Shown here: positions 5,003 to 6,136 of the stretch, piece after piece
Numbering within the stretch: position 1 is the stretch's first letter
Layout of the letters: each line of letters starts with the position of its first letter
Assembly: GCA_045639185.1 (NCBI GenBank)
Contig: JAZUCO010000009.1
Location: 1 to 6,136, forward strand
Direction of reading: 5' to 3'
DNA: 6,136 bases
From: UBA1081 sp045639185
GTDB taxonomy: Bacteria; Bacillota; Clostridia; Oscillospirales; Acutalibacteraceae
The notes under the pieces: generated by a model
What the model saw: the letters and a program-made list of their open reading frames with translations, nothing else
Databases searched by the model: none
Told to the model about the DNA's origin: nothing
Made by a program: the position numbers and the translations under genes

Positions 5003-6136
5003 ATGACATTCAATTTCAAACAAAAATTTGACTGCCCTGAAAGACAGTCTTTTGAAAACTTCTCAGACCTTCTCTTTGACTTATCATACACCGCATTGTC
5101 TGCACTTGACTGCACTGCGTATTATTCACTTGAGCCTTTAAGCTTTGAAGACAGATACAAAGGTGACAAATTCAAAGTAAAAATCGGTGACAAATGGTGC
5201 AAAAATGTTTTTGACTGTGCATGGTTCCACATCACAGGCAAACGCCCCGAAGGTTGCGACACAGTAATCGTTGACTGCGGTGGTGAAGGTCTTGTTTATG
5301 ACCGTGAAGGCAATGAGATTCAGGCAATCACCTGTGTTTCATCAGACTGCGACAGAAGTCTCGGTGAGCCCATGAAGAGAATTATCCCCGTTACAGAAGC
5401 TCTTCTTGACGGTGATTATTTCGATTTCTGGATTGACGGTGCTGCAAATGACCTTTTCGGTAACAGCATCAAGGAATCACGTTTCCACGAGCTTTATGCA
5501 GCAAAGAGAAATTCAAATATCCGTGATCTTGCATACGATGTTCACGTTCTTCTCGGTGTTCTTGACTATGGCAAGGACGAAGCTTTTAATGCAGAAATCA
5601 AAGCTGCACTCAATGAAATCAAGTGTGATTATCTTACAGATGATGAAGCTGCTGAAAAGAAAAAGGTTCTCGCTCCCATTCTCAGCCAGAAATCTGAAGA
5701 AGATTTCACATACTACGCAGTAGGTCACGCACATCTTGACCTTGCATGGCTCTGGCCCATCAGAGAAAGTTACCGTAAAGGCGGCAGAACTTTCTCAACA
5801 CAGATTATGAACACAGAAATGTATCCCGGATACATCTTCGGTGCATCTCAGGCACAGCTTTACTCCTGGGTAAAAGACAGATATCCCAAAGTATATTCAA
5901 AGATGAAAGACCTTATTGCTGAAGGCAAATGGGATGTTCAGGGTGCAACATGGGTTGAACCTGATTCAAACCTTATCGGTCCTGAAAGCCTTGTGCGTCA
6001 GTTCTTCTACGGCAAGAAGTTCTACCGTGATGAATTCGGTCTTGATATGAAGATTTTCTGGGTACCTGACAGCTTCGGTTACTCAGCTTGTGTACCTCAG
6101 GTTATGAAGCTTGCAGATGTACCCTATTTCCTCACT
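5003..6136 (+). CDS. GH38 alpha-mannosidase, N-terminal part (runs off the window)
   Basis: The frame is open from ATG 5003 to the last base, giving 378 residues of a family whose bacterial members usually reach about 900-1050 residues. It should remove alpha-linked mannose from oligosaccharides by a retaining, metal-dependent mechanism. Residues 1 to about 230 are the N-terminal beta domain, with AWFHITGKRPEG (73-84) and GGEGLVYD (93-100). The GH38 catalytic domain begins at YYAVGHAHLDLAWLWPIRES (237-256), where His244 and Asp246 match the zinc ligands. WVEPDSN (317-323) holds the expected nucleophile and zinc ligand Asp321. ESLVRQFFYGKKF (328-340) and WVPDSFGYSACVPQV (353-367) are also typical. 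The last zinc His would lie beyond the window. No signal peptide is visible, so it probably acts in the cytoplasm on imported mannosides. Linkage preference cannot be told. The gene is divergent from glgP and has its own strong promoter. Confidence 0.95.
   Translation, partial: MTFNFKQKFDCPERQSFENFSDLLFDLSYTALSALDCTAYYSLEPLSFEDRYKGDKFKVKIGDKWCKNVFDCAWFHITGKRPEGCDTVIVDCGGEGLVYDREGNEIQAITCVSSDCDRSLGEPMKRIIPVTEALLDGDYFDFWIDGAANDLFGNSIKESRFHELYAAKRNSNIRDLAYDVHVLLGVLDYGKDEAFNAEIKAALNEIKCDYLTDDEAAEKKKVLAPILSQKSEEDFTYYAVGHAHLDLAWLWPIRESYRKGGRTFSTQIMNTEMYPGYIFGASQAQLYSWVKDRYPKVYSKMKDLIAEGKWDVQGATWVEPDSNLIGPESLVRQFFYGKKFYRDEFGLDMKIFWVPDSFGYSACVPQVMKLADVPYFLT

Noticed and set aside
5406..5734. Open frames of 105 and 73 codons on both strands inside the GH38 gene
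   Set aside because: They overlap the GH38 frame, which carries diagnostic motifs across this stretch. Their own translations show no domain.
1..6136. Mobile element, phage, toxin-antitoxin or defence system
   Set aside because: All coding space is accounted for by four recognisable housekeeping or catabolic genes. No transposase, integrase, terminal repeats or target duplications are visible.

Overview
The window looks like a chromosomal segment of a low-GC Gram-positive anaerobe, most likely a gut member of the Clostridia (Oscillospiraceae/Ruminococcus-like). This placement is an inference from AT-rich intergenic DNA, strong GGAGG-type ribosome binding sites, sigma-A-like promoter hexamers and the style of the enzymes. 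No rRNA, tRNA or other marker confirms it.

Layout. (1) Bases 1-441, plus strand: the C-terminal end of an S41 (C-terminal processing peptidase-like) protein whose start lies outside the window. The positions aligned with the family's catalytic Ser and Lys appear to be Gly and Asn, so it may be a pseudo-protease. (2) Bases 452-491: a perfect 12-bp stem flanked by T-rich tails on both strands, placed between two convergent genes, which fits a bidirectional terminator. (3) Bases 493-2346, minus strand: an intracellular GH13 enzyme of the neopullulanase/cyclomaltodextrinase type. (4) Bases 2350-4767, minus strand: a complete GT35 glycogen/maltodextrin phosphorylase (glgP). Its stop is 3 bases before the GH13 start, so the two form one transcription unit, glgP first. 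(5) Bases 4768-5002: a 235-bp divergent control region. It holds a consensus -35/-10 promoter for the rightward gene, weaker promoter candidates for glgP, and two inverted repeats next to or over the glgP promoter candidates. (6) Bases 5003-6136, plus strand: the first 378 residues of a GH38 alpha-mannosidase, cut off by the window end.

How the genes fit together. GlgP would release glucose 1-phosphate from the ends of cytoplasmic glycogen or imported maltodextrins. The GH13 enzyme would hydrolyse the short or branched dextrins that the phosphorylase leaves. The divergent GH38 enzyme, also without a signal peptide, would trim imported alpha-mannosides. The centre of the window is therefore an intracellular alpha-glucan/alpha-mannoside catabolism locus. 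I see no mobile element, CRISPR array, RNA gene or clearly new system. The points most worth a second look are the S41 active-site substitutions and the palindromic elements in the divergent promoter region.
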